Origin: Candidatus Alloclostridium intestinigallinarum
Lineage (GTDB): Bacteria > Bacillota > Clostridia > Christensenellales > UBA3700
Length of the DNA: 50,868 bases
NCBI GenBank assembly: GCA_904382605.1
Contig: CAJFJA010000009.1
Span: 1 to 50,868 of the forward strand
Direction of reading: 5' to 3'
Below, piece after piece: positions 24,939-33,665 of this stretch. Within the stretch, counting starts at the first letter, position 1. Every line of letters starts with the position of its first letter. Both the position numbers and the translations under genes were made by a program. Below the pieces are notes generated by a model. It had not been told where the DNA came from and searched no databases. It worked only from the letters and a program-made list of their open reading frames with translations.

Positions 24939-26417
24939 ATGGACAGACCCAATATCGTCATGATAATGGCGGACGATATGGGCGCGTGGGCTATGGGCTG
25001 CGCGCAAAACAAGGACGTCATAACGCCCAATATAGACGCGCTTGCGGAAGACGGGGTGCTGTTTGAAAACTTCTTCTGCGCAAGTCCCGTCTGTTCCCCG
25101 GCAAGGGCGTCCGTACTTACGGGAACCATGCCGTCCGTTCACGGCGTACACGACTGGATTTCGCGCGGCAATCTGCCCGGGCAGCAGTTCAACGGAAAGA
25201 CTATGCCCGAGGTGGAGTATATCGGGCATCTGACCGCATATACGGAATTGCTTGCGGAAAGCGGCTACGAATGCGCTTTGAGCGGAAAATGGCATCTGGG
25301 TAGCAGCCTTAAACCGCAAAAGGGCTTTTCCCGCTGGTTTACCATAGGGCAGGGCGGCTGCAATTATTTTTCTCCCGACGTGGTCGAGGACGGACGCCTG
25401 ACGGTGCGGACGGAGTACGTAACCGACCTTATAACGCGCGACGCGGTGAAAAACATACGCGAACTGTCGCAGGGGGATAAGCCGTTTTATCTGAGCGTAC
25501 ACTATACGGCGCCGCACTGTCCGTGGGACAGGAAAAACCATAAAGAGCGCATCTGGAAGATGTACCGCAACTGCAGATATTCCTCCACTCCGGCGTGCGG
25601 GCGTCTGCATCCGCTTTTAACCAACGAACCGCGTATGTTTTCGCCGTTGCAGAGAAAAAACCGGCTCAGAGGCTATTACAGCGCGATGACGGGTATGGAT
25701 GAAGGAATAGGGGAGATAACCGCGGCGCTGAAAGATGCGGGGATATACGATAATACGGTCGTGATATTTACGTCCGATAACGGAATGAGTATGGGGCACC
25801 ACGGGGTGTTCGGAAAGGGCAACGCCACTTATCCCCAGAATATGTACGATTCTGCCGTCAAAGTGCCGTTTATCATATCCGGGAACACCTTAGGACTGAA
25901 AAAAGGCACGCATTGTACAGGCTTGTACAGCCATTGCGATATAATGCCAACGCTCATAGATATGCTGTCTTTGCCGGCGGACAGGGTGAAACAGCGCCTT
26001 CCCGGAAAAAGTTTCGCGCCGCTTCTGCGCGGAGAGGGCGAAGAAGAGAGCAAAAGCGTGGTGGTAACGGGCGAATACGGAATGTCCGAAATGATAAGGA
26101 CGGAAAGGTATAAACTCGTGGTCAGGGAAGGGTCTTTCGACGAATTTTACGACCTTCTGAACGACCCCGGCGAAAAAATCAACCTTGCCGGAAGCTGTCC
26201 GCCGGAAGCGGAAAAACTGAAAGAAGAACTCGCGCGGTTCATGGCGGAAAACTCCGACCCCGTCTACCGCTGTAAAGGAGAGGACGTCAAAGGGTCGGGG
26301 CAGGTTACGAGCCTTGCTGCGGACAAAAACGGCGCTTTCGACGCCTTCTGCGGATACAGAAGTCCGTTCAGGGCGAAACGCTTTCTGAAAAAATCCAAGT
26401 CCGGAAAAATCCGTTAG
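24939..26417 (+). CDS. Sulfatase (Cys-type, formylglycine-dependent)
   Basis: A 492-residue enzyme hydrolysing sulfate esters. The N-terminal metal site is IVMIMADDMG, and the modification motif CSPARASVLTG starts at Cys52, which must be converted to formylglycine. GKWHLG near residue 117 and SDNGMSMGHHG near residue 285 complete the active site. There is no signal peptide. The maturase is not in the window. AGGAAGGAG precedes the ATG. Likely substrates are sulfated glycans, in keeping with the GH29 and GH38 genes. Confidence 0.9.
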   Translation: MDRPNIVMIMADDMGAWAMGCAQNKDVITPNIDALAEDGVLFENFFCASPVCSPARASVLTGTMPSVHGVHDWISRGNLPGQQFNGKTMPEVEYIGHLTAYTELLAESGYECALSGKWHLGSSLKPQKGFSRWFTIGQGGCNYFSPDVVEDGRLTVRTEYVTDLITRDAVKNIRELSQGDKPFYLSVHYTAPHCPWDRKNHKERIWKMYRNCRYSSTPACGRLHPLLTNEPRMFSPLQRKNRLRGYYSAMTGMDEGIGEITAALKDAGIYDNTVVIFTSDNGMSMGHHGVFGKGNATYPQNMYDSAVKVPFIISGNTLGLKKGTHCTGLYSHCDIMPTLIDMLSLPADRVKQRLPGKSFAPLLRGEGEEESKSVVVTGEYGMSEMIRTERYKLVVREGSFDEFYDLLNDPGEKINLAGSCPPEAEKLKEELARFMAENSDPVYRCKGEDVKGSGQVTSLAADKNGAFDAFCGYRSPFRAKRFLKKSKSGKIR

Positions 26418-26453
26418 AACAAAACGGCGCTCCGCACGGAGCGCCATTTTGTT
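26418..26453. terminator. Terminator after the sulfatase
   Basis: AACAAAA then GGCGCTCCG-CA-CGGAGCGCC then ATTTTGTT: a 9 bp GC stem flanked by A- and T-runs, starting right after the stop codon. Confidence 0.85.
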
Positions 26454-26588
26454 GCCGTGAAATATCCGTAAAAGCGGATAAGGTTATGCCGCGTCCGCCG
26501 CCCGCCGTTTCCATAAGTATAGCATAAGGCGGTTTTTATGTAAAGCGTGCGGAAATAAGGTGCGCGCGGTATTAAGCCCTATAAAAGA

Positions 26589-26617
26589 TTGACGAATTTT
26601 TCCGCGTGTGCTACAAT
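26589..26617 (+). promoter_or_regulatory. Promoter for gpmI
   Basis: TTGACG (26589-26594), 17 bp, TACAAT (26612-26617). The leader of about 47 nt holds a CACTT-AATTA-AAGTG inverted repeat. Confidence 0.8.
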
Positions 26618-26670
26618 AAATCGAATAAAAAATTTATCTCACTTAATTAAAGTGGAAAGAGAGGTATCAT

Positions 26671-28215
26671 ATGAGTTTTACCGGTCTTATAATTATGGAT
26701 GGCTACGGCGTAAATCATTTTGCGCCCTTCAACGCCGTATCTCCCGAAACGGCGCCCAACGTGCTTAAACTGTTTGCGGACAATCCCGCAACCGTGCTCG
26801 ACGCCAGCGGTCTTGCCGTGGGTCTGCCCGACGGTCAGATGGGCAACAGCGAGGTGGGACACCTCAACATCGGCGCGGGCAGAATTATCTACCAGGAACT
26901 TACGCGCATTACCAAGTCCATTCAGGACGGCGATTTCTTCACCAATCCCGCCCTTGTGAAGGCTATGGAAAGCGCTAAGTCGAACGGCAAAAAACTGCAC
27001 GTAATGGGACTTGTGTCCGACGGCGGCGTGCACTCGCACAACACCCACCTGTACGCTTTGGTGAAAATGGCAAAGCAGATGGGGCTGGACAACGTGTATA
27101 TCCACTGCTTCATGGACGGCAGGGACGTCCCTCCGGAGTCGGGCAAGGGCTATATCGAAGAATTGCAGCAGCAGCTTGACCGGATGGCTTTCGGCAGGAT
27201 AGCCACCATAAGCGGCAGATTCTACGCCATGGACCGCGACAATATCTGGGACAGGGTGGAAAAGGCGTACGCCGCGCTTGCGGACGGCGAAGGCGTCATC
27301 GAAACCGACCCCGTGCAGGCTATGCAGAACAGCTACGACAAGGGCGTTACCGACGAATTCGTAATTCCCACCGTCATTACCGAAGGCGGCAAGCCCGTTG
27401 CCACCGTGGACGAAGGCGACAGCATTATCTTCTTCAACTTCCGTCCCGACAGGGCAAGGCAGATAACCCGTTCCTTCATCTATCCCGACTTTGACAAGTT
27501 TGCGCGCAAGAAGGGCTTTTTGAACCCCTGCTACGTGTCTTTCACGCAGTACGACGTCACTTTCAACGACAGGCTGGACGTGGCGTTCAAGCCGGAAACT
27601 TATACGAACACCCTGGGCGAATATCTCTCCAAGAAGGGCGTTAAGCAGTTCAGAATAGCCGAAACGCAGAAGTACGCGCACGTCACCTTCTTCTTCAACG
27701 GAGGCGTGGAAGCTCCCAATCCCGGCGAGGACAGAATTTTAATAGATTCCCCCAAGATAGCCACCTTCGACATGAAGCCCGAAATGAGCGCTTACGAGGT
27801 TGCCGAACGCGCCTGCAAGGAGATCAAGTCGGGCAAGTACGACGTGATGATACTCAACTTCGCAAACGGCGATATGGTGGGACATACCGGCGTGCTCGAA
27901 GCCGCGCGCAAGGCGGTCAAAGTGGTTGACGAATGCGTGCAGCAGGTTGTAGACGCCATTCTGTCCGTGGGCGGCAAGGCGCTTATCACCGCAGACCACG
28001 GCAACTGCGACTATATGTACGAACCCGACGGCACCCCCTTCACCGCGCACACCACGAACCGCGTGCCGCTCATCGCCGTCGGCGACGACAGCATATGCTT
28101 TCTGGAAAACAACGGCAAGCTGTGCGATATAGCTCCCACGCTTCTGGATATGATGGGACTTGAAAAACCTTCTGAAATGACCGGTAAAAGTCTTATACGT
28201 CATAAAGTGAAATAA
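26671..28215 (+). CDS. gpmI: 2,3-bisphosphoglycerate-independent phosphoglycerate mutase
   Basis: A 514-residue metal-dependent mutase interconverting 3- and 2-phosphoglycerate. It has the alkaline phosphatase fold with IIMDGYG at the start. The phosphorylated serine is Ser60 in MGNSEVGHLNIGAGR, and TADHGNCD near 445 holds late metal ligands. AGAGAGGT precedes the ATG. Normal length, monocistronic. With pgk and tpiA it gives three lower-glycolysis enzymes within 6 kb. Confidence 0.97.
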   Translation: MSFTGLIIMDGYGVNHFAPFNAVSPETAPNVLKLFADNPATVLDASGLAVGLPDGQMGNSEVGHLNIGAGRIIYQELTRITKSIQDGDFFTNPALVKAMESAKSNGKKLHVMGLVSDGGVHSHNTHLYALVKMAKQMGLDNVYIHCFMDGRDVPPESGKGYIEELQQQLDRMAFGRIATISGRFYAMDRDNIWDRVEKAYAALADGEGVIETDPVQAMQNSYDKGVTDEFVIPTVITEGGKPVATVDEGDSIIFFNFRPDRARQITRSFIYPDFDKFARKKGFLNPCYVSFTQYDVTFNDRLDVAFKPETYTNTLGEYLSKKGVKQFRIAETQKYAHVTFFFNGGVEAPNPGEDRILIDSPKIATFDMKPEMSAYEVAERACKEIKSGKYDVMILNFANGDMVGHTGVLEAARKAVKVVDECVQQVVDAILSVGGKALITADHGNCDYMYEPDGTPFTAHTTNRVPLIAVGDDSICFLENNGKLCDIAPTLLDMMGLEKPSEMTGKSLIRHKVK

Positions 28216-28253
28216 CCAAGCAAAAAAAGTCTTGTTTACTTAAAAAAGAAAGG

Positions 28254-28286
28254 GGAGAGGCGGAGTTGAGCCGGCTCTCCTTTTTT
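28254..28286 (+). terminator. Terminator after gpmI
   Basis: GGAGAG (28254-28259) pairs with CTCTCC (28275-28280), followed by six Ts. A second short stem forms inside the loop. Confidence 0.75.
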
Positions 28287-28309
28287 GCTTTGTTATTTCA
28301 CTGACGATG

Positions 28310-28430
28310 GCACCGCATATAAGGCGCGTGATACTTTGTCAAGCCGCATTTTTTCTAAGTCACGTACGCCTAGTACGCTCCTGTCGCAAAAATACGCCTT
28401 TCCTCGTCTGACACGCCTTCTCTGCGGTGC
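28310..28430. repeat. 121 bp palindromic MITE-like element (short copy)
   Basis: Terminal inverted repeats 28310-28329 and 28411-28430 match at most positions. Arms 28343-28354 and 28387-28398 pair, and CGTAC-GCCTA-GTACG sits at the exact centre (28363-28377). It shares the TGTCAAG, TCACGTACG and GCCTTTCC boxes and the ends with the 15016 and 50720 copies. No coding capacity. Confidence 0.85.
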
Positions 28431-28465
28431 GTTTGGTTGAGACTTTTAATAAGGCGGATAATTTA

Positions 28466-28598
28466 AAAGTATTGCGAAGATAATCGCTTCGACAAAGGGT
28501 ACTCACTTAACGGCTTAATCGTTTTTATTTACGAGAAAAAGCATTGCGGAGATAATACTGTCAATCATACATTCTACGGAAAGCATTGCGGAGATAAT
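28466..28598. repeat. Three direct repeats of AAAGYATTGCGRAGATAAT
   Basis: 19 bp copies lie at 28466-28484, 28538-28556 and 28580-28598. The last two are identical. Spacing is 72 and 42 bp. They sit in a gene-free stretch (28431-28744) right after the palindromic element. The spacing is uneven and there are too few copies for a CRISPR array. Confidence 0.8.
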
Positions 28599-28744
28599 AT
28601 TATCAAAACATACTTTTGTTACTTCAAGGCGGTTAGGGGATGCAACGTCCCACGTTGCCACGCTCCCTCCCATATATATTTCTTTAATGTTTGTAAAAAA
28701 TGAAGTTCTTTTCCGTGTTTTGGCAAATTAACTTTGAAAAAGTC

Positions 28745-28774
28745 TTTACATTTCACCGGCGGATAATATATAAT
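28745..28774 (+). promoter_or_regulatory. Promoter for the M28 peptidase
   Basis: TTTACA (28745-28750), 18 bp, TATAAT (28769-28774). The leader to the ATG at 28872 is about 90 nt. Confidence 0.7.
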
Positions 28775-28802
28775 TAACGCATATCCAATGGGGGATACGC
28801 TT

Positions 28803-28838
28803 ATGAGAGCTGGGCTTTTTTACGCGGCTTCCGTTTGA
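28803..28838 (+). CDS. Possible 11-residue leader peptide
   Basis: ATG at 28803 with GGGGGA 7 nt upstream encodes MRAGLFYAASV and stops at 28838, 33 nt before the peptidase ATG. The ribosome site is better than that of the peptidase itself. A partial GGGG/CCCC pairing (about 28790 with about 28843) could form across it. Speculative. Confidence 0.3.
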   Translation: MRAGLFYAASV

Positions 28839-28871
28839 TATACCCCAAAATAAAACCTTACGGTGGTGCGT

Positions 28872-30167
28872 ATGAAAAAAGAAGAAGCAAAAGCCGGCGC
28901 GCAATATGTCTACGACTACATCAAGGGCATAATCGACAAGACGGGTCCCAGACTGCCGGGAACGGAAGAAGAACGTCAGGGCGCGCTTCTTACTGCCGGT
29001 ATTATGGAAGGTATCAGCGGCAAAAAGGCGGTTGTGGAGGAATTCGATCTGCACCCCAACGCGTCGATAGGCGCGATTCCCGTCGTAGGTTACCTGGGTC
29101 TTATAAGTTTCGCGGTCTATTATCTTTCGCCCATAGCGACTCTCGTTCTTTCCACTCTCACGCTGCTTTTTTCCATAGCGCAGATTTTTACATACAGCGG
29201 CTGGTTCGACTTTCTCTTTCCCAAGCGGAAATCGCAGAACGTATACACGACAATCGAACCGAAAAACGGGGAAGAGGTCAAATATACCATATGTTTTTCC
29301 GCGCACATGGATTCGTGCTGGTGCTGGAACCATTCCCTGCGCAATCCCAAGACGGCGATTCCCAAAATAGTGATAGGCGTGGTGGGTTTTGTACTGCTGA
29401 TAGTAATGTCCGCAATCGCGGTGGGCATAGGTATGTACTCGTTTGCGACCATGTCCGAACTTGCGGCAAAGGGCGGACAGTTCGACGGCATGGACATTTT
29501 CAAAATAGTCATGTATGTGCTCCCCGTGATAACCGTGCCCGGCAGCTACTGGCTTGCGGACTATCTCACGTGGGACAAGAAAAAGGCTTCTCCCGGCGCG
29601 ATGGACAACCTTTCGGGAATAGGTATTTTCCTTGCCTACGCAAACTACGTCAAGGAACACCCTGAAGTACAGCCGGAAGGGTGCAGGCTTATGTTCGCCG
29701 CCATGGGTGCGGAAGAAGCAAGCCTGAAAGGCTCGTTCGCCTTCTGCAAAAAGCATAAGGACGACGGTATGCTGGAAAATATGTACAATATCAACCTCGA
29801 CTCCTTCCGCGACGACAAATATTTCTCCGCGGTGATAGGCGATTTGTGGCTGGGCAGCAGGTTCGACCGCGACCTTATCAACCTTTCCAAAGAGGCTATG
29901 GCGGAAGCGCTGGGCGAGGACGTCACTCCCAAATGTCCCGGCGAAATGTTCAACCCCGTGGGCGGGTGCGATTCCACTCCTTTCTGCCGCGCGGGGGTAA
30001 AGACGGTCACGCTCGTGGCGCAGAATCCCACCCTGACCGACTACTACCACACCTGCAACGACACGGTGGAAGGGCTGAGTATGTATTCGCTCGAAAAGGG
30101 GTTTGAAACCGTGGTGAACCTTGTTCCCAGGATAGACGAACTTGCGAAAAAGCAGGGTCTGAAGTAA
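28872..30167 (+). CDS. M28-family zinc peptidase with embedded membrane segments
   Basis: 431 residues. The aminopeptidase zinc site is complete: His145 in SAHMDS, Asp245 in GAMDNLSG, Glu281-Glu282 in GAEEA, Asp310 in INLDSF, and a late His in DYYHTCNDT. Unlike secreted M28 enzymes it has no signal peptide. It carries hydrophobic pairs near 67-105 and 165-190 and a further one near 212-228, the latter two inserted inside the catalytic domain. It is probably an integral membrane peptidase with an unknown substrate. I chose the ATG at 28872; a GTG three codons earlier is possible and the ribosome site is weak. Confidence 0.85.
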   Translation: MKKEEAKAGAQYVYDYIKGIIDKTGPRLPGTEEERQGALLTAGIMEGISGKKAVVEEFDLHPNASIGAIPVVGYLGLISFAVYYLSPIATLVLSTLTLLFSIAQIFTYSGWFDFLFPKRKSQNVYTTIEPKNGEEVKYTICFSAHMDSCWCWNHSLRNPKTAIPKIVIGVVGFVLLIVMSAIAVGIGMYSFATMSELAAKGGQFDGMDIFKIVMYVLPVITVPGSYWLADYLTWDKKKASPGAMDNLSGIGIFLAYANYVKEHPEVQPEGCRLMFAAMGAEEASLKGSFAFCKKHKDDGMLENMYNINLDSFRDDKYFSAVIGDLWLGSRFDRDLINLSKEAMAEALGEDVTPKCPGEMFNPVGGCDSTPFCRAGVKTVTLVAQNPTLTDYYHTCNDTVEGLSMYSLEKGFETVVNLVPRIDELAKKQGLK

Positions 30168-30184
30168 GCAAAGACGGTAAACGG

Positions 30185-30212
30185 CGGGGCGCGGCTTCAA
30201 GCGTCCCGTTTT
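30185..30212 (+). terminator. Terminator after the M28 gene
   Basis: CGGGGCGC (30185-30192) pairs with GCGTCCCG (30201-30208), one G-U pair, followed by TTTTG. Confidence 0.7.
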
Positions 30213-30275
30213 GTTAAAGCGCGGCGCGCGGAGACCGTTTATTTTATAATAAGTGCGCGTGTAATATATTTGCTA

Positions 30276-30305
30276 TTGACAATCGCGTGATTGTTGTGAT
30301 AAAAT
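30276..30305 (+). promoter_or_regulatory. Promoter with an overlapping operator-like palindrome
   Basis: TTGACA (30276-30281), 18 bp, TAAAAT (30300-30305). ACAATC-GCGT-GATTGT (30279-30294) is a perfect 6+4+6 palindrome covering the end of the -35 and the spacer, where a bound repressor would block transcription. It probably controls the catabolic module below. Confidence 0.7.
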
Positions 30306-30336
30306 GTAAACATTGATAAAATTCAGGAGGGTCAAT

Positions 30337-32055
30337 ATGAGCGACATCAAAAACTATTCCCTGAGTGAGATTGCTCCCGGAAGAGATTTTTCCCACTACG
30401 GCGTATCCCGCTGGGCGAGCGCCAAGGACATCAACACAAAACTCAAAGAACTTACCGATCAGAACGTATTCTGTATTACCGATGAAGAATATGCGAATAT
30501 CTGCAAGAATTATTACGACGTAAAGTGCGCAAAGTCCAAAGCCATTACCGGAGAGGCCAAGAAGTACATACCCGGCGGCGTACAGCACAACCTGGCATTC
30601 AACAAGCCTTTCCCCATGTGCATGGTTAAAGCGGAAGGCGCTTATCTGTACGATATAGACGGCAACAAGTACACCGACTTTTTGCAGGCGGGCGGTCCCA
30701 CCATTCTCGGCAGCAACTTCCCCGAAGTGCAGGAAGAGGCGATTGAGCTAATCAAGGACTGCGGCCCCGTTACCGGTCTGTTCCACGAAGCGGAACTGCT
30801 GATTGCAAAGGAAATCAACAAGCATATGCCCAATATCGAAATGTTCCGTATGCTCGGCAGCGGTACTGAATCGGTTATGGCGGCTATCCGCGTCGCCCGT
30901 TGCGCCACTCATAAAAAGCGCGTAATCAAGATAGGTGGCGCATACCACGGCTGGTCCGACCAGATGGTTTACGGTCTGAAAATTCCCGGCACCAGGCAGT
31001 TTTTGGAAAGTTTCGGTATTCCCAACAACATCTTCTCGCTCATCGACGAAGTTCAGCCCAACAACCTTGAAATGCTGGAAGATTACCTCAAAGCCAACCA
31101 GCGCAAGGGCGGCACGGCTTGCGTAATCGTAGAACCCGTGGGTCCCGAAAGCGGCACCCGTCCCGTCGACTGGAATTACAACAAGGGCGTGGAAATGCTC
31201 TGCCGCAAGTACGGCGCGCTGTTCATCTTCGACGAAGTCGTTACCGGCTTCCGCGTAGGTCTCGGCGGCGCACAGGGCTTGTTCGACGTGCATCCCGACC
31301 TCACCATATTCGGTAAAATCGTCGCCGGCGGCTATCCCGCGGCGGGCGGCGTAGGCGGCAAGAAGGAATACGTCAGCTGCATGGCGGCGGGCGTTGCAAG
31401 CGGCATGAAGAGGGCGTACGTGGGCGGCACGCTCGCGGCTAACCCCCTGTCCGCTCTGGCAGGTTACACCGCAATCAAGTGCATCGCCAAGCACGACGCA
31501 TGCGCTAAGGCGGGCCGCGCGGGCGACAGGCTGACCGACGGTCTTGTAAGACTGTGCAACGAATACAAGCTGCCTTACGTGGCGTACAACCAAGGCTCCA
31601 TAGTACACCTGGAGTGCACGGGCGCAATGAGTTACGACTTCTCGGCAAAGTGCCTGCTCAAGTCCCTGCTGCCTATTCTGAAGAAGCAGGATATGATTTA
31701 TGTGCGTAAGGAAGCCATGGAGATGATGGGCGCGGCTTATATGTCCCACGGCATCGTGACGCTGGCTGGTTCCAGACTGTACACCTCTATGGCGGACACG
31801 GACGAGGTCATCGACGAGGCTCTGAACAAGTTCGAAGACGTGTTCAAACTCATCGTGGAGCGCAAACAGCCCATGGAAGTTTACGTACAGAAGTATAAGA
31901 AGGAACACGGCAAGGACAAGGAAGGCAAGGCAAAGAGAAAGGCGGACAAGAAGGCCGCGATAGCGCAGAGGAAGGCGGACGGAAAAGTCGCCGCCGCCAA
32001 GGCGAAGAAAGACCTTGTAAAACTCAAGGAAACGATGAAATCGGCAAAGTGCTGA
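30337..32055 (+). CDS. Class III PLP aminotransferase (GSA-aminomutase-like) with a Lys-rich tail
   Basis: 572 residues. A fold-type I class III enzyme with the PLP lysine at Lys327 in FGKIVAGGYPAAG, Asp299 in FIFDEVVTGFR, and GSGTESVMAAIRVAR. It resembles glutamate-1-semialdehyde aminomutase but is over 100 residues longer and no heme genes are near. An extra N-terminal region and a C-terminal Lys/Ala-rich tail of about 55 residues (KAKRKADKKAAIAQRKADGK is part of it) are unusual. AGGAGGG precedes the ATG. Its neighbours (sugar kinase, two aldolases) suggest it acts on an amino- or keto-sugar or an amino alcohol. The substrate is unknown. Confidence 0.8.
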   Translation: MSDIKNYSLSEIAPGRDFSHYGVSRWASAKDINTKLKELTDQNVFCITDEEYANICKNYYDVKCAKSKAITGEAKKYIPGGVQHNLAFNKPFPMCMVKAEGAYLYDIDGNKYTDFLQAGGPTILGSNFPEVQEEAIELIKDCGPVTGLFHEAELLIAKEINKHMPNIEMFRMLGSGTESVMAAIRVARCATHKKRVIKIGGAYHGWSDQMVYGLKIPGTRQFLESFGIPNNIFSLIDEVQPNNLEMLEDYLKANQRKGGTACVIVEPVGPESGTRPVDWNYNKGVEMLCRKYGALFIFDEVVTGFRVGLGGAQGLFDVHPDLTIFGKIVAGGYPAAGGVGGKKEYVSCMAAGVASGMKRAYVGGTLAANPLSALAGYTAIKCIAKHDACAKAGRAGDRLTDGLVRLCNEYKLPYVAYNQGSIVHLECTGAMSYDFSAKCLLKSLLPILKKQDMIYVRKEAMEMMGAAYMSHGIVTLAGSRLYTSMADTDEVIDEALNKFEDVFKLIVERKQPMEVYVQKYKKEHGKDKEGKAKRKADKKAAIAQRKADGKVAAAKAKKDLVKLKETMKSAKC

Positions 32056-32063
32056 AAATAGCG

Positions 32064-32090
32064 TCGCGCCTCTCGCAAAGAGGGGCGCGA
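32064..32090 (+). promoter_or_regulatory. Intercistronic hairpin between aminotransferase and kinase
   Basis: A 10 bp stem (32064-32073 with 32081-32090) with a 7 nt loop and no T-run. It is more likely a processing or stability element, setting unequal levels of the two genes, than a terminator. Confidence 0.5.
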
Positions 32091-32131
32091 TTACTATACG
32101 GCAAACACGGTAAAGTATAGCGGAGACATAT

Positions 32132-33664
32132 ATGAAATACATAATTGCACACGACATGGGCACGAGTTCGGACAAGGCGGTGCTCGTGGATTTCGAAGGA
32201 CAGATAATTTCCTCGCAGACGGAGCCTTACCCCACTTATTATCCCGCGCCTGCGTTTGTAGAGCAGGATCCCGCCGACTACTGGCGCGCCGTGTGCGAAG
32301 CCACTGCGAAACTGATGGATAAGACGGGCGTAAGCGCGGACGACGTCAAGGGAGTGGTTTTCTCGACGCAGGCGATGGGCATCATTCCCATAGACAAGTA
32401 CGGCAACGTGCTGCACAACAATATCACATGGGTGGACGGCAGGGCGGAAAAACAGGCGCAGTCCATAATGAAAAAGCTGGGCGGCAAGCGCATTTTCTCG
32501 CTTGTGGCGGGCACTCCCATTATGGGCAAGGACGTGGTGGCAAAACTTATCTGGCTGAAAGAGGAAATGCCCAGCGTTTACAACGACGCCAAGTACTTCC
32601 TCGACGTGAACGGATTTTTGAAGTTCAAGTGCACGGGCGTTGCGGTGGCGGAATACTCCGGCGCTTCCTCATACGGACTGGACACCAAGAAAAAGACGTG
32701 GCTGGGCGCGCTTAAACTCACGGGCATAGACATGAAAAAATTGCCCCCGCTTGTCAAGAGCACGGACATGATAGGAGAAGGTCTGCTGCCCGAAGCGGCA
32801 AAGGCGATGAAGCTCAATCCCGGCACTCCCGTGTTCGGCGGCTGCGACGACACGCAGGCGGCGGCGCTGGGTTCGGGCATGAACGGCGAAGGCGATATAC
32901 ATATATATCTCGGCACGTCCGCGTGGGTGGGCGCGACTTCCTCCACGGAAACCAAGTTCAAGCACGGCGCGGCGGCAATACAGTCCGCGGACATAAATAT
33001 GAATCTTATCGTGGGCATCACGGAGGCCGCCGGTTCCAACCTGGAATGGATTAAAAACCAGTTCTTCAAGAAGGAAGCGGAAGAGCTGGGCAGCGGCATT
33101 TACGACTATATGGACAGCGTTATCGAGCATATCCCCGCGGGCAGCGAATACCTTATCTGCACGCCGTGGATGCTGGGCGAAAGGTGCCCCGTTTCTTCCA
33201 CCACCACGAGGAGCACGCTTTTCAATATCGACCCGCGCCACACGCGCGAACACCTCATGCGCGCCGTGTACGAGGGCATAGGCTACAACCTCAGGTGGAT
33301 TCTGGAAAACTTCAAAAAGGACTACGGCTTCGGCGGCAGAAAGTTCAGGATAATCGGCGGCGGAGCCATGAATAAGGCGTGGATGCAGATGATTGCGGAC
33401 ATCACGGACAACGAGTTCGCCGTGGTGCAGAACACGCGCAACGCGGGCGCTTTGGGCGCGGCGATCATCGCGCTTATAGGTCTGGGCGAAATAAAGGGCT
33501 TTTCCGAGGTCAAGCGGTTTGTCAAGGAGGAAAAGACTTACCGACCCAATCCTGCGAACAGGCACGTTTACGACGAACAGTTCGCCAACTACAAGCGCAT
33601 CTATTACAGCCTGAACAAGGCGTACAAACTTGCAAACTCAAAGAGATTCGAAGGAGACGAGTGA
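32132..33664 (+). CDS. FGGY-family carbohydrate kinase
   Basis: 510 residues, the normal length for xylulokinase-like sugar kinases. The N-terminal phosphate loop is AHDMGTSSDKAVLVD, with the adenosine region GTSAWVGATSS near 267 and RIIGGGAMNKAWMQMIAD near 409. It would phosphorylate a ketose or polyol before aldol cleavage by the enzymes directly downstream. Substrate not predictable. GGAG precedes the ATG. The first aldolase gene starts 1 nt after the stop. Confidence 0.9.
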   Translation: MKYIIAHDMGTSSDKAVLVDFEGQIISSQTEPYPTYYPAPAFVEQDPADYWRAVCEATAKLMDKTGVSADDVKGVVFSTQAMGIIPIDKYGNVLHNNITWVDGRAEKQAQSIMKKLGGKRIFSLVAGTPIMGKDVVAKLIWLKEEMPSVYNDAKYFLDVNGFLKFKCTGVAVAEYSGASSYGLDTKKKTWLGALKLTGIDMKKLPPLVKSTDMIGEGLLPEAAKAMKLNPGTPVFGGCDDTQAAALGSGMNGEGDIHIYLGTSAWVGATSSTETKFKHGAAAIQSADINMNLIVGITEAAGSNLEWIKNQFFKKEAEELGSGIYDYMDSVIEHIPAGSEYLICTPWMLGERCPVSSTTTRSTLFNIDPRHTREHLMRAVYEGIGYNLRWILENFKKDYGFGGRKFRIIGGGAMNKAWMQMIADITDNEFAVVQNTRNAGALGAAIIALIGLGEIKGFSEVKRFVKEEKTYRPNPANRHVYDEQFANYKRIYYSLNKAYKLANSKRFEGDE

Positions 33665-33665
33665 T

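Noticed and set aside
28466..28598. Direct repeats considered as a CRISPR array
   Set aside because: Only three copies, spacers of different length, repeats too short, and no cas genes.
30337..32055. Annotation as glutamate-1-semialdehyde aminomutase (hemL)
   Set aside because: No heme or tetrapyrrole genes are near, the protein is over 100 residues too long, and the neighbours are sugar-catabolic.
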